Shown: positions 31,108 to 40,519 of the stretch, in pieces
How the letters are laid out: each line of letters begins with the position of its first letter
Numbering within the stretch: the stretch's first letter is position 1
Source of the DNA: Robinsoniella sp.
Lineage (GTDB): Bacteria > Bacillota > Clostridia > Lachnospirales > Lachnospiraceae
NCBI GenBank assembly: GCA_022788205.1
Contig: JALEVQ010000099.1
Location: 1 to 64,000, forward strand
Direction: 5' to 3'
Length of the DNA: 64,000 bases
Notes under the pieces: generated by a model
Seen by the model: the letters and a program-made list of their open reading frames with translations, nothing else
Told to the model about the DNA's origin: nothing
The model's database searches: none
Program-made: the position numbers and the translations under genes

Positions 31108-34100
31108 TTATTCGATGTCGCCTTTCTCAGCTGTCACATATGTCTTCAAATCAAACTGAGAATTCCATGATTTCAGCTCAATTTCATCGCCATAGAGCAC
31201 CTTCATGTTCTGTGTCTGCATTACCACTTTCAGAATATCGATGGCACATTTCTGGAGATCTCCAACGTAAATGCGGTCATTATCCACATAGGTTCCTTTG
31301 TATTCTGTGATATTTCCATTCCCATCTGTCTTTGCAACATAGTAGATGATCTCCTGTGGGCAGTCACTCGCTGCCTGCGTATTGTCTTTCCAGTAGGTCG
31401 GCATATATCCAACCACTTCCCATCCTTCTTCGATGTACTCATCTGGAAGAATCGTATCTGCTGACTCCACCGTCTCTGGCACGAAATCGCCCCACAGGGA
31501 TACGAACGTCTTATGTGGTCCGTATGCCAGCTCACTGCTGACCTCAATCTCTCCGTTGTCCAGGAAGTCTGGCTCTGTCCATGCCACTTTGTTGAATAAT
31601 TCATACCATCTTCCGCCCGGCATCATCAGATCATTGCCTGCGTGCATGGAATCCGGCGCAGGTGCGCTTGCCTCCCAGTCTGTACATACAAGACCTTCAA
31701 AGTTCCACTCGCCTCTCAAAATACTCGTTGTCAGATCATAATTTCCTGCCGTGAACAGCCCCTGCACTACATTATAAGAAGTCATAATTGCCATCGGCTG
31801 AGAAGATTTCACAATGATCTCGAAGCCTTTCAGATATAATTCTCTCTCTGTTCTCTCAGATGCCACTGTGTTGACATGCGAACGACCCGTCTCCTGATTG
31901 TTCATTGCGAAATGTTTTACCATACATCCTACGCCAGGGACAGACTGTACACCATTGATCGTCGCTGCTGCTGAGAATCCTGTGATGACTGGATCTTCGG
32001 AATAGTACTCGCCGTTTCTTCCGCAGAGTACATTTCGGATCAGGTTTGCGCCAGGTGCCAGCCAGATCGTACAGTCAAAGTTTGCCAGATCGTACCCTGA
32101 GCAGGTGCCACACTCATACAGTAAATCGAGATTCCAGGTACTTGCCATCACTGGGCTGGATGGGAAAGCTGCGGTCACCGTGATTCCTTCGCTGTCCTCT
32201 GTCGCATCCTCACCCGTGTAGGCGATCGAATTTTTGATTACCTTTCCAGGTCCATCGTTCATGTTCATGGTCGGAATTCCAAGACTTCTCCACTCTTCCT
32301 TATCCCATGTCTCCAGAGATCTTCCGTTTTCATATTTTGACTCACTGTGGAGGGATTCTTTCATGATATCCAGGTTACAGATATCTGCACTTCCTGTCCA
32401 GACATCGTCGTCATAACTGCTGAACAGTCCCGTAAAATCATGTGCGCCGGAGCGCTGTGTCCCTGACACCCAGTCAAAGTTTTTGTTTGCAGCTGCTCCA
32501 TTTACCAGGAAAACCAGCTGTTCGGTCGTCATATTTCCCACAAATTCTTCTAATGTATACTCTCCGTTGTAAACTCCGAGAAGATTCATATCTTCCTTCT
32601 CCTCGACTACTTCTACAACTTCCTCGTATCCTTTTCCGTCGTTGTATCCATTGGCGCCTGTCTTATCGGTGTAAATCGGTGTGATCGTCGATGTCAAAGG
32701 ATAGGTGTAAAACTGTGGATTTGCATAATAATCCATCATATTTTCCAGCGTTGTCTTACTGTCATCCCACGGAATATATCCGCCTGTCTGCATTGCCTCT
32801 GCTGCCGTGGCCTCGCGAATGCCCTCCGTGCTGCTTGCTCCTGTCTCGACGGAAGTCACACTATTGTAGTATGCCTCTTCCTCTGCTTCCTGATCCAGCA
32901 TTGCCTGTGTCCGGTACGTTGTCACCGTTTCATCATCGTACTCAGAAGCATTATTTTCTGTCGGAATGTCTGAGGCACTCAGGCTCAGTCTCTGTGCATT
33001 TTCAATCTGCTCTTGTTCTCCTTCGTATGTGTAAGAAGCGATCTTCTCCCCGTTTTCCTGATATTTTGAAAGCTCATCCACCTCACGGATTGCCTCTAAC
33101 TGATTGCTCAAAACCTCTGTCACAGCCATCCCATCCAGCGTGATCACTGCTGCAACTTCTGTATTTCTCGAGGAATCGCCGACACGGATCAGATAATCGC
33201 CTGCCTCCATAATATAGGAAGCGCGCTCTTCTGAATATGAGGACATTTCTGTCGTGTCAAATGTGATGGTCAGCTCCTGAGACTGTCCAGGCTCCAACTC
33301 ATCAGTCTTTGCGTACGCTGCAAGTTCCTGATATGCTTTCTCTAACTCTCCGTCCGGGGCAGAGAAATAAACCTCGACGACTTCCTTTCCGGAATATGTA
33401 TCGCCTGTGTTCGTCACTTTCGCCTTCACCGTAACTTTTTCTGCATCCACACTCACATCAGTCGTCTCGATATCAAAATCTGTGTAGGATAAGCCATATC
33501 CGAACTCGTACATCGGCTCTACATTGAAGGTATCAAAATAGCGATATCCAACATAGATGCCTTCATCATAATCCACGTCATTTACGGAGACCGCAAACGT
33601 ATTGGAGGAAGAGTAATCTTCATATTCCTTTGCCCAGGTATACGTTGTCTTTCCGGACGGTGTCACAGTTCCTTCCAAAATCTCCACCAGCGCTGCTCCG
33701 CCTTCTACTCCGGCTTCTCCCATCATCACCAGCGCATCGAGACCTTCGATCTCCTGATAAAAATTTGTGTCGATCGCACAGACGCAGTTCATGACAACGA
33801 TCGATGTCTCAAAATTCTCTGCCATCTTTTTGATATTCTCTTTTTCGATGTCCGTCAGATAATATTCTTCGAGTGTGCGGTCTGTGTTTTCCTCTGAATC
33901 TCTTGCAATCACATAGATCGCCACATCTGCCTCAGAGGCACTTGATACCATCTCGTCTGTCAGAGGTCCATCCTTTAACGTGCTCGCCATCATTCCCTGC
34001 CAGTCAGCGCCGCTCGAATCGGATCCTTCCTTGTATCCGTCCTTATATGCCTCCAGAAAATCATAAGAGGTCAGTTCATATCCCGCTGCCTCCAGTGCCG

Positions 34101-34413
34101 TACTGATCTTTGTCCCGTCACCTGTTCTCTGGCTCTTGTTTCTCGCCTCCAGGGTATTTGTCGCTCCGAGTCCGAACAATGCAACTTTCTTCACATTCTC
34201 TTTGTTCCATGGCAGTACACCGCCTCTGTTGTCGAGTAAAATAATTCCTTCCTCAGCAGCTGTCTTGGCAAGACTTCTCGCATACGCTTCCTGATAGCCG
34301 CCTAAATATTTTCCATCCTGGCTCACCACATCTGCCGCCATGACTGGCATGACACTGCCACATACCATCGCACCGGTCATCATCGCAGCGGACCATTTTT
34401 TCCAATGATTCAT
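31108..34413 (-). CDS. Secreted GH3-family beta-glycosidase with circularly permuted domain order
   Basis: This 1101-residue protein has a signal peptide (MTGAMVCGSVMPVMA-AD). The usual C-terminal GH3 sandwich comes first (GIILLDNRGGVLPWNKENVK, VMMGEAGVEGGAALVEILEG). A fibronectin-III-like domain follows at about residues 300-420 (EPMYEFGYGLSYTDFDIETT). The normally N-terminal barrel is last (PSSPVMASTWNLDLLYECGT, GCMVKHFAMNNQETGRSHVN), with nucleophile motif LVCTDWEASAPAPDSM. This permuted order is known from Ruminococcus albus and Butyrivibrio fibrisolvens beta-glucosidases. A linker of about 200 residues with low similarity to known domains lies in the middle. The gene is probably co-transcribed with the small SurA-like gene 63 bp upstream. 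Confidence 0.88.
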   Translation of the reverse strand: MNHWKKWSAAMMTGAMVCGSVMPVMAADVVSQDGKYLGGYQEAYARSLAKTAAEEGIILLDNRGGVLPWNKENVKKVALFGLGATNTLEARNKSQRTGDGTKISTALEAAGYELTSYDFLEAYKDGYKEGSDSSGADWQGMMASTLKDGPLTDEMVSSASEADVAIYVIARDSEENTDRTLEEYYLTDIEKENIKKMAENFETSIVVMNCVCAIDTNFYQEIEGLDALVMMGEAGVEGGAALVEILEGTVTPSGKTTYTWAKEYEDYSSSNTFAVSVNDVDYDEGIYVGYRYFDTFNVEPMYEFGYGLSYTDFDIETTDVSVDAEKVTVKAKVTNTGDTYSGKEVVEVYFSAPDGELEKAYQELAAYAKTDELEPGQSQELTITFDTTEMSSYSEERASYIMEAGDYLIRVGDSSRNTEVAAVITLDGMAVTEVLSNQLEAIREVDELSKYQENGEKIASYTYEGEQEQIENAQRLSLSASDIPTENNASEYDDETVTTYRTQAMLDQEAEEEAYYNSVTSVETGASSTEGIREATAAEAMQTGGYIPWDDSKTTLENMMDYYANPQFYTYPLTSTITPIYTDKTGANGYNDGKGYEEVVEVVEEKEDMNLLGVYNGEYTLEEFVGNMTTEQLVFLVNGAAANKNFDWVSGTQRSGAHDFTGLFSSYDDDVWTGSADICNLDIMKESLHSESKYENGRSLETWDKEEWRSLGIPTMNMNDGPGKVIKNSIAYTGEDATEDSEGITVTAAFPSSPVMASTWNLDLLYECGTCSGYDLANFDCTIWLAPGANLIRNVLCGRNGEYYSEDPVITGFSAAATINGVQSVPGVGCMVKHFAMNNQETGRSHVNTVASERTERELYLKGFEIIVKSSQPMAIMTSYNVVQGLFTAGNYDLTTSILRGEWNFEGLVCTDWEASAPAPDSMHAGNDLMMPGGRWYELFNKVAWTEPDFLDNGEIEVSSELAYGPHKTFVSLWGDFVPETVESADTILPDEYIEEGWEVVGYMPTYWKDNTQAASDCPQEIIYYVAKTDGNGNITEYKGTYVDNDRIYVGDLQKCAIDILKVVMQTQNMKVLYGDEIELKSWNSQFDLKTYVTAEKGDIE

Positions 34414-34476
34414 ATTGACCCTCCTTTATTTTTATCATATTCTAAACCGATCCGGTTACTCTCTAAAAATTATTCT

Positions 34477-35088
34477 TTATGCTTCCTTTTTGATCTCGCT
34501 CTGCGAAATCCATCTGCGCAGATCACACGCAAGCATTTCCTTTGCCCGCTTTGCGCGCAGATTCCCTTTCACTTTCTCCATCCATTCTATGTTGAGCACA
34601 GCCCCTTCTTCCACACACCTTCTCATCTCTTCACTGATTTCTTCTCTGCTGATCTCCACTTTTTTCTGATAGGTGCGCATCATGCGGTCATACACAATCT
34701 CCATCCTGCTATTTTCCACAAGCTGACGGATCGAGTATCCGTTTGCTCTCAAAAATCGTTCTGCTTTCTGGAATGCTTCAAGTTCTGAGAACGCTTTTTT
34801 CTCTTTTAAGATCTGATTTTTATAGTGATTGACCGTCTGATTCCAGAAATATTCTGCTCTTGCCCGGATCGTCTTCTGTTCTTCTTTCGTAAATTCCGCC
34901 AGACCCATCTGTGCCGCTTTCTGCTCCAATACAACGGTCTGGATCATACTCTGCTGGGCAAGTTTTTCTATTGTCCCGCGGTCTATCTTTTTTTCCATTG
35001 CTTCGTTTGTCCATTCCCAATAGCGCATGGAAAGCTGATACTCTCTTTTTGAAATTGTTTTTTGATTGATACTGACAATTCTCTCCAT
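34477..35088 (-). CDS. SurA N-terminal-like helical protein, no parvulin domain
   Basis: This 203-residue, strongly helical, charged protein starts MERIVSINQKTISKREYQLS. SurA-N-type landmarks are TIEKLAQQSMIQTVVLEQKA and QMGLAEFTKEEQKTIRARAE. It lacks both a signal peptide and a recognisable parvulin domain, and it ends with ISREEISEEMRRCVEEG. It is thus a shortened relative of the 27.5-28.5 kb protein. It sits directly upstream of the permuted GH3 gene on the same strand. A cytosolic chaperone or adaptor for that enzyme's export is a reasonable guess only. Confidence 0.6.
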   Translation of the reverse strand: MERIVSINQKTISKREYQLSMRYWEWTNEAMEKKIDRGTIEKLAQQSMIQTVVLEQKAAQMGLAEFTKEEQKTIRARAEYFWNQTVNHYKNQILKEKKAFSELEAFQKAERFLRANGYSIRQLVENSRMEIVYDRMMRTYQKKVEISREEISEEMRRCVEEGAVLNIEWMEKVKGNLRAKRAKEMLACDLRRWISQSEIKKEA

Positions 35089-35156
35089 ATCTTCCCTCCT
35101 CGCGGCGCGTCTGCCGCGGCATCCTATATTTTCGCTCTTATCGACAAAATTTCCAG

Positions 35157-35199
35157 CTGCCTCTCTGCAAAAAAGGGGGAAAATTTTGCAGAGAAGCAG
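35157..35199 (-). terminator. Large hairpin downstream of PA14-type GH3 gene
   Basis: The arms (35157-35172 and 35184-35199) pair through CTGC-CTCTCTGCAAAA with one mismatch. On the minus strand the loop holds a T-run, but none follows the stem. Termination may be partial, so read-through into the SurA-like and permuted GH3 genes is possible. Confidence 0.5.
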
Positions 35200-35289
35200 C
35201 CAGAAATCATGTCAATGTTCTGTTATGGCTGCCAAATGGGCAAAGGATCCAAAAGGTTTTGCCTCAGTGGACAATCGACACTATATCTT

Positions 35290-38200
35290 TTATTCCACTG
35301 TGATGTCTTCTGACAAGGTCAGATGATCGGATGCTGTTCCTACATAGATCGTTCTCGTTCCAGTTGCCACCGTCCATTTGTCTTTTGTTCCATCTTCGTT
35401 TTCGTTGTATTCTGTCTGCAGTGTGTTCCAGTAAGACAGAGATCTCTCCGATACCTGAATGGTGATCGTCTGGCTTTCACCCGGCTGCAGCACTTCGGTG
35501 CGTTCAAATCCACAGAGCTGAATCTCAGCTGACATAATTCCTTCCGGCACATCTGCCTCTCCTAAGTATACCTGTGCAACCTCTGCTCCTGCCACAGATC
35601 CGGTGTTTGTGACAGTGAATGTCACATCGTATCCATACTCTGCATCTGCTGTCTCTTCCACGATCAGATCTGAATATTCAAATGTGGTGTAGCTCAGTCC
35701 ATGACCAAAGTCAAATGCCGGCTCCACATCATTCTTGTCATACCAGCGATATCCAATATAGATACCCTCTGCGACCGTTGCATCTTTCAAATTATCAGAA
35801 AGACCATTGGAAATGCGGTCTAAGTTTTCACCTGTCGCGATGTTAAATGCTTCCTGTGAATAAGAGATCGATGTATCCGTCCCTTTCTTGTGGAAGGTGA
35901 TTGGCAGTTTACCGCTCGGGCTTACCTCTCCGAGAAGCAGATCGGCTGTCGCTGTTCCCACTGCCTGACCTCCGAACCACATCTCAAGGATGCCGTCCAC
36001 CTCGTCAGCCCATCCGTTTCCGTCCGGGAAGTAAGTTTGATCACACAGTGCAATATTGCTTGCCGTGTTGAGCACTACAATCACCTGGTTGCCATTTTCT
36101 TTTGCAGCTGCAATCACATCCTTTAACAGTTTCAGCTGATCTTCTGCCAATGCTCTGCTTGCTGGTGTCAACTCTTCATCAGATGGCTCATCCCAAGGCA
36201 TTCCGCCGCCGCCCTCTGTGTTTCCTGTCGTGTTGTCATACGCAAAGAAGATGACTTTATCGTTTTCTTTCGCTGCCTGGACAGCTGCATCATAATCACT
36301 CTGAACCTGTCCTTCTGGAATCCAGGAGAGGCGAATCTGCATATCCTTGATATCGGCAAGGTCAGTCGGCATATCCACTCCTGTGATCTCGATCTTATAG
36401 CGCTTTCCTGCCTCCAGATTCATGGTGACTGCTGTTCCGATTCCCATACCTTCCCGGGAAGAAATCAGATTGTTCCATCCCCACTGGGCACCCTGACGGC
36501 TGCCGGCACCTGTGCTTACCGACTGTCCATCCACCTTGCAGTTCACACTGCCGCCGATCGACTGGAGAATAAAGGAGTATTCTCCCGATTCCGGAACTTC
36601 CAGCCAGCCTGTCCATGTGTAAGCTTCTCCGTCTGTGATGGCATTTCCTGGCTGTACAGCATCTTCCTCATCCGCATTCTCAAAGTCTCTTCTTCCGTCT
36701 GCGTGGATGCCAACCGTAAAGTCGATCACTGGGTCAATCGCTGCCACTTCATCGAGACTATAAACTTCACCGCTCTCTTGATCTTTGACCATAAAGTAAG
36801 CTTTCTTCGTGTCTGAGACATCCTGTACATAAACCGATTCATTGCTCAGACCATTCATCTCCCAGATATCAGAGGATGCAAAGACACCTGTGCCATCCGG
36901 TCCTGGGACATATTCCGGAAGCTCATCGCTCTCTGGCTCTGCCTCTGTCTCTGGCTGTGCCCCTGGAGGTCCAAACATTCCGCGGGAATTCTCCGCCACA
37001 ACACCGTAAGTACGTACAAATCCATGCTCATCTCCGTCTTCTGAAGTGTAGATATATTCTTCCGGAATCGTCGTTCCAACCATGTCAATTCCGTTATAAG
37101 TTGAAATATTTGCGTCACTTCCGACGATCTTCTGCATTGCCTCATACGGTCCGTCGATATAATTCACAACACCATAGGAGCGCTCTGCACCTGTTCCGGT
37201 AAACGCATACGTTGCTCCCATTCCAATCATTGCGACTGATTTTTCTCCTGTATAGTCCTCGCTTGTCAGAGGAAGTGCATTGTTATGATTCTGAAGTAAG
37301 ACCGCACCGCTCTCAGCAATTTCTTTTACCACTTCATTTGCAGAATCCATATACTCCTCTGTATAGTCTTCCGCATAGCTGTTGATCAGTGTGATCGCTG
37401 TGGATGCATCCGCACAATCTCTGTCCACATCGCGTTTTACTCTCGCCTCTCCGTCTACATAATAGATATTGGAATAAGAATAATACAGATATCCTGCAAC
37501 GCCGTAAGCATATAAGTTATATTTTACGTTCTGAACGATCTCATCGAACGTACCTTCTCCAGCTTCAATTGCTGCCTCAATATTTTCCTTTGAATTTCGG
37601 TCTGCTGCCGGCATCGCCATCGTGTTGCCCTGGAAAACACTCATCTCTTTCTGTCCGCCCCAGTCACAGCAGATCATACCCTTGAATCCAACCATCTCTC
37701 TGAGGACATCAAGATTGATGTAATCATTGCTGTCAGTAAACTCACCGTTTTCTGCTGTAAATCCCGGAACTTCAATACTGTTATATGTCGTCATAACCGA
37801 TGCCGCATTTCCAAATTTGATCGCATACTCAAAAGAAGTCACATAGAACTCATGGAAGGTCTGCTCGTCGATGGAAACGTTGACACCGGTATCTCCGTTC
37901 GTTCCATATCCGGCATAATGTTTGATCATCGCTGCGACACCTTCTGACTGGACACCAGCCACCTGCTGTGCTCCGAGTGTTCCTGTCAAAAATGGATCCT
38001 CTCCCATCGTATCCTTTGTTCTGTTCCAGTGACCCGTTCTGACAACATCCATCTGTGTTCCAAGCTGGAAGTTTGATCCGATAGTTCTGTTGTCTGCACC
38101 TTCCACCTCACCGTAAGCATAGGCAAGCTCTTCACTGAATGTGGAGCCTAAAGACATATTCACCGGGAATCCGGTTGTCTCATAGATCGATGTCACACCG

Positions 38201-38586
38201 GCCGGTCCATCGTGATAGTAAGACTCCGGCACACCCAGCTCCGGGCATCCTGTCGCATATCCCGGGTTACCCTGGATTGCTGTCTTCTCATTGTTTCCTG
38301 CGATCATAGTATAGAAACAATCTGTATCTCCATCGGCAAGCAACGTATTTACAATCGCATCCACCGTGAGATTGATTTCCTCTTCCGTCATCTCAAGACC
38401 TCTTGCCAGAGCCTCTCTGCTGTATGAGTCAGGATATTTCACTGTCGTCTCTAATTCTTCTGCTTTTGCTGTCTCGTCACCTGCCGGTGCATCAGCCGGT
38501 GCAGCCACTTCCGCCCCATTCACCGGAATCGCTCCCAGAATCATCCCAGAAGCCAGAGCAAACGCCATCACTTTTTTAAAATTCAT
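35290..38586 (-). CDS. Secreted GH3-family beta-glycosidase with PA14-like insertion
   Basis: This 1098-residue protein has a signal peptide (MAFALASGMILGAIPVNGA). A GH3 barrel carries ESYYHDGPAGVTSIYE, GVAAMIKHYAGYGTNGD and nucleophile motif GMICCDWGGQKEMS. The C-terminal sandwich (SGAVLLQNHNNALPL, SPSGKLPITFHKKG) is split by a PA14-like domain at about residues 620-760 (WTGWLEVPESGEYSFILQSI, GSVNCKVDGQ). A fibronectin-III-like tail (EPAFDFGHGLSYTTFEYSDL) ends the protein. The PA14 insertion is a common carbohydrate-contacting module in GH3 enzymes. Its promoter has two perfect 9-bp repeats 21 bp apart, unlike those of the tandem GH3 copies, pointing to a different LytTR regulator. Confidence 0.88.
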   Translation of the reverse strand: MNFKKVMAFALASGMILGAIPVNGAEVAAPADAPAGDETAKAEELETTVKYPDSYSREALARGLEMTEEEINLTVDAIVNTLLADGDTDCFYTMIAGNNEKTAIQGNPGYATGCPELGVPESYYHDGPAGVTSIYETTGFPVNMSLGSTFSEELAYAYGEVEGADNRTIGSNFQLGTQMDVVRTGHWNRTKDTMGEDPFLTGTLGAQQVAGVQSEGVAAMIKHYAGYGTNGDTGVNVSIDEQTFHEFYVTSFEYAIKFGNAASVMTTYNSIEVPGFTAENGEFTDSNDYINLDVLREMVGFKGMICCDWGGQKEMSVFQGNTMAMPAADRNSKENIEAAIEAGEGTFDEIVQNVKYNLYAYGVAGYLYYSYSNIYYVDGEARVKRDVDRDCADASTAITLINSYAEDYTEEYMDSANEVVKEIAESGAVLLQNHNNALPLTSEDYTGEKSVAMIGMGATYAFTGTGAERSYGVVNYIDGPYEAMQKIVGSDANISTYNGIDMVGTTIPEEYIYTSEDGDEHGFVRTYGVVAENSRGMFGPPGAQPETEAEPESDELPEYVPGPDGTGVFASSDIWEMNGLSNESVYVQDVSDTKKAYFMVKDQESGEVYSLDEVAAIDPVIDFTVGIHADGRRDFENADEEDAVQPGNAITDGEAYTWTGWLEVPESGEYSFILQSIGGSVNCKVDGQSVSTGAGSRQGAQWGWNNLISSREGMGIGTAVTMNLEAGKRYKIEITGVDMPTDLADIKDMQIRLSWIPEGQVQSDYDAAVQAAKENDKVIFFAYDNTTGNTEGGGGMPWDEPSDEELTPASRALAEDQLKLLKDVIAAAKENGNQVIVVLNTASNIALCDQTYFPDGNGWADEVDGILEMWFGGQAVGTATADLLLGEVSPSGKLPITFHKKGTDTSISYSQEAFNIATGENLDRISNGLSDNLKDATVAEGIYIGYRWYDKNDVEPAFDFGHGLSYTTFEYSDLIVEETADAEYGYDVTFTVTNTGSVAGAEVAQVYLGEADVPEGIMSAEIQLCGFERTEVLQPGESQTITIQVSERSLSYWNTLQTEYNENEDGTKDKWTVATGTRTIYVGTASDHLTLSEDITVE

Positions 38587-38689
38587 ATTTACCTCCTATC
38601 CCGCATTTCCTGCGCTGTCAATTGGGAACTGTCAAACTTTTTCATTTTCCCTCGCCTCGATTGTCTTTTTCTATCGATGTCATTATTCT

Positions 38690-38757
38690 AGCATCTTCCC
38701 TTTTTTTATTTAAGGTGACGAAAGTGCCGTTCACACCCGAAAACGTATCGTTCACAC
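38690..38757 (-). promoter_or_regulatory. Promoter with paired GTGTGAACG operator repeats (GH3/PA14 gene)
   Basis: On the minus strand a -10 TAGAAT and a weak -35 TTAAAT (38713-38708) are 17 bp apart. Two perfect copies of GTGTGAACG (plus-strand CGTTCACAC at 38728-38736 and 38749-38757) are separated by 12 bp, a 21-bp period. They lie about 15 bp upstream of the -35. This is the textbook spacing for LytTR activators such as ComE or AlgR-type regulators. Confidence 0.7.
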
Positions 38758-38785
38758 TTTTAACACTGCCGAGCGAAAAACAGGC

Positions 38786-38834
38786 AAAAAAAATCACTCA
38801 AAAAACAGTTCTCTGTCTTTTGAGCGATTTTTTT
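38786..38834. terminator. Bidirectional rho-independent terminator
   Basis: AAAAAAATC-CTCAAAA-ACAG (from 38786) pairs with CTGT-TTTTGAG-GATTTTTTT (to 38833), giving T-runs on both strands. It ends the leftward tryptophan-type transporter operon and insulates the GH3 promoter. Confidence 0.85.
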
Positions 38835-38838
38835 CTTC

Positions 38839-39612
38839 TTAATTTCCACACTCGATACTGATCTCATTAAACTTCTCGAGCAGTTTGTCCACATGCAATT
38901 TCTTTTTCTCTTCTCCTGCCACATCGATCACCGTCTCTCCCTGATGCATCATCAAAAGCCGGTCTCCATACTCCACCGCATATCTCAGGTTATGGGTGAC
39001 CATGATCGTCGTCAGTTTCTTCTCCGCAACAATCTTTCCCGTCAATTCCATGATGCGCTCTGCCGTCTTAGGATCCAACGCTGCCGTGTGCTCATCAAGA
39101 ATCAAGAAATCAATCGGTGTCAGCGTGGACATCACTAGCGACATCGCCTGTCTCTGTCCGCCGGAAAGTGTTCCTACCTTTACGTTGAGTTTATCTTCCA
39201 GCCCCAGGTTCAGCTGGCTTAAACATTCTTTGTAGTAATTAATTCTCTCTCTGTTCGTACCTCTCGACAGCCCGAAAAACTTTCCTTTATTGTCCGCCAT
39301 CGCCATATTTTCCAACAGCGTCATATTCGGGCATGTCCCCATCGCGGGATCCTGATACACCCTTCCGATTCTCTTTAATCTCTGATACTCTTTCTCTCTC
39401 GTGATATCATGACCGTCAATCAAAATCTTTCCGTCATCGACATCGATGCTCCCGCAGATCAGATTCAGCATGGATGTCTTTCCCGATCCATTACTGCCGA
39501 CAACAGCGACGAACTGCCCATCTTTCACTGTCAAGTTGAAATCTTCAAACAGGCACATCTCATTGACGGTTCCGGGATTATAATATTTTTGAATATGTTT
39601 CAGCTCAAGCAT
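38839..39612 (-). CDS. ABC transporter ATP-binding protein, TrpXYZ-type (tryptophan/aromatic uptake)
   Basis: This 257-residue ATPase has Walker A VVGSNGSGKTSMLNLI, Q-loop GRVYQDPAMGTCPNMT, signature LSGGQRQAMSLVMS, Walker B FLILDEHTAALDP and H-loop IMVTHNLRYAVEYG. The Walker B sequence DEHTAALDPKTA, with H in place of P, is typical of this small family (TrpZ/YcjV-like, DUF534 transporters). It overlaps the permease gene by eight bases. A tryptophan-specific T-box controls the operon, so tryptophan or a precursor is the likely substrate. Confidence 0.85.
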   Translation of the reverse strand: MLELKHIQKYYNPGTVNEMCLFEDFNLTVKDGQFVAVVGSNGSGKTSMLNLICGSIDVDDGKILIDGHDITREKEYQRLKRIGRVYQDPAMGTCPNMTLLENMAMADNKGKFFGLSRGTNRERINYYKECLSQLNLGLEDKLNVKVGTLSGGQRQAMSLVMSTLTPIDFLILDEHTAALDPKTAERIMELTGKIVAEKKLTTIMVTHNLRYAVEYGDRLLMMHQGETVIDVAGEEKKKLHVDKLLEKFNEISIECGN

Positions 39613-40486
39613 AATGTTTCACCTTCTTCTTTCGATCCATGCTGATAATCAAAATCAACAGGAATAATACTGCCGTGATCAGCTTCATCGCCTGCGGGTT
39701 AAAGAACTTGATAGCCAGTGCCACACACGCCTTGTACAGGATCGCTCCCACAAACACTGCTGTCGTCGCCTTCACCTTCGGGAATTTTTTAAACATCGCT
39801 GTCCCGATAATGACACTCGCAAGACCGATCACCATTGCTCCCGTTCCAGATGAAATGTCAAATACTTTCTGCTCCTGGCAGAACACACATCCGCTCAGGG
39901 AAACCAGACCGTTTGCGATCGCCAGTCCCAAAATCTTTACATTGCCTTTATCTTTTGCAAGTGAAGTGACCAGTTTATCATTGTCCCCCACTGCGCGCAG
40001 CAGATATCCTGATTTCGTCTGCAGATACAAGTCAAGCAATATTTTGCTGATCAGCACAACGATTAAAATCAGCGCTACCTTAGCGTATCCTGGAGTGGTA
40101 TCTCCGAAGATACCCGTCAGCATTTTATTTTTAAACATGGTCTCTTTCGAAAAAAGTGGAACATTGTTTGTCCCTGCAATCTCCAGATTGACCGTATACA
40201 GTGCAGTCATCATGATGATTCCAGAAAGCAGATCACGGACTTTGCACTTTACATGGATCAGACCGGTGCAGACTCCTGCGAGCGCACCCGCCAAAAAGGC
40301 GATCGGAAGTGTCAGATAAGGATTGACTCCCCTAGTGATCAATGAAGCCGTCACTGCGGCTCCCAGAGGGAAACTCCCATCCACGGTCAAATCCGGAAAA
40401 TCCAATATTTTATATGTGATATAAACTCCAAGTGCCAGGATTCCATAAATCAAACCCTGTTCCACCACGGTAAGTGCAAAGTTCAT
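39605..40486 (-). CDS. ABC transporter permease, TrpXYZ-type
   Basis: This 293-residue permease has about eight to nine membrane segments and belongs to the branched-chain/LivH-like permease superfamily. It shows YGILALGVYITYKILDFPDL, TVDGSFPLGAAV, the coupling region LRAVGDNDKLVTSLAKDKGN and GLASVIIGTAMFKKF. The start MNFALTVVEQG follows GGAGG by eight bases; an upstream ATG five codons earlier overlaps that site. It is paired with the ATPase and binding protein in one operon. Confidence 0.85.
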   Translation of the reverse strand: MNFALTVVEQGLIYGILALGVYITYKILDFPDLTVDGSFPLGAAVTASLITRGVNPYLTLPIAFLAGALAGVCTGLIHVKCKVRDLLSGIIMMTALYTVNLEIAGTNNVPLFSKETMFKNKMLTGIFGDTTPGYAKVALILIVVLISKILLDLYLQTKSGYLLRAVGDNDKLVTSLAKDKGNVKILGLAIANGLVSLSGCVFCQEQKVFDISSGTGAMVIGLASVIIGTAMFKKFPKVKATTAVFVGAILYKACVALAIKFFNPQAMKLITAVLFLLILIISMDRKKKVKHYA

Positions 40487-40519
40487 CGCTGCTTCCTCCA
40501 TCTTCTTTGATCAAATGAT

